Of a DNA stretch of 5,919 nt, positions 5,865 to 5,919 are shown piece by piece. The stretch lies in NCBI GenBank assembly GCA_003156695.1, contig PMHN01000300.1, forward strand, positions 1-5,919, given 5' to 3'. The notes below the pieces were generated by a model, which worked only from the letters and a program-made list of their open reading frames with translations, ran no database searches and had not been told where the DNA came from. The position numbers were made by a program, and so were the translations under genes. The first letter of the stretch is position 1. Each line of letters opens with the position of its first letter. Source of the stretch: Gammaproteobacteria bacterium. Lineage in GTDB: Bacteria; Pseudomonadota; Gammaproteobacteria; Steroidobacterales; Steroidobacteraceae.

Positions 5865-5919
5865 GTGTCGCTGATCGCCCTCAAGATAGACGTCGATACC
5901 TGCCGCGGCACACGCGAGG
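5865..5919 (+). CDS. arnD: ArnD, 4-deoxy-4-formamido-L-arabinose-phosphoundecaprenol deformylase, 3' end missing
   Basis: Only the first 18 codons are present; the gene runs off the right edge. From GTG 5865 the translation is MSLIALKIDVDTCRGTRE. From memory, E. coli ArnD begins MTKVGLRIDVDTFRGTRE, so the two align without gaps from the first residue and the Asp-Val-Asp at 9-11 falls at the same position; these acidic residues belong to the first NodB-type polysaccharide deacetylase motif. ArnD removes the formyl group from undecaprenyl-phosphate-Ara4FN before flipping. The gap from the formyltransferase stop is 25 bases, with no clear Shine-Dalgarno. The reading frame is open further upstream (through ATT 5841 and into the preceding gene), but the length match favours GTG 5865. 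Position 13 is Cys where E. coli has Phe. Confidence 0.85.
   Translation, partial: MSLIALKIDVDTCRGTRE

Overview
The window is one dense, single-strand (+) gene cluster encoding a nearly complete pathway for making 4-amino-4-deoxy-L-arabinose (L-Ara4N), carrying it on undecaprenyl phosphate, and transferring it to lipid A. This modification lowers the negative charge of lipopolysaccharide and gives resistance to polymyxin and cationic peptides. All seven coding regions match Arn (Pmr) families by length and diagnostic motifs. The DNA is GC-rich, by eye about two thirds G+C, with strong third-position GC. Lipid A modification implies a Gram-negative host, most likely a high-GC gamma- or betaproteobacterium. 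I cannot name the genus from the sequence.

Layout: the 3' part of the UDP-glucuronate decarboxylase gene (ArnA dehydrogenase domain, ends 733); arnT, the lipid A L-Ara4N transferase (752-2383); a four-helix small-multidrug-resistance-like protein of ArnE/ArnF type (2384-2755); arnB aminotransferase (2752-3894); arnC undecaprenyl-phosphate Ara4FN transferase (3891-4916); a stand-alone ArnA formyltransferase (4913-5839); and the first 18 codons of arnD deformylase (from 5865, running off the right edge). The gaps are 18, 0, -4, -4, -4 and 25 bases, so this is almost certainly one transcription unit. No promoter, terminator, RNA gene, repeat array or mobile element is visible. The operon start lies left of the window.

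Working order: the dehydrogenase oxidises and decarboxylates UDP-GlcA to UDP-Ara4O; ArnB aminates it to UDP-Ara4N; the formyltransferase makes UDP-Ara4FN; ArnC moves Ara4FN to undecaprenyl phosphate; ArnD removes the formyl group; the SMR-type protein is expected to help flip the lipid to the periplasmic face; and ArnT transfers L-Ara4N to lipid A.

The pathway itself is well known. What differs from the E. coli/Salmonella arnBCADTEF arrangement is that ArnA's two enzymatic halves are separate genes about 4.2 kb apart, the gene order is rearranged, and only one SMR-type flippase subunit is visible instead of two. I see no sign of an undescribed system.
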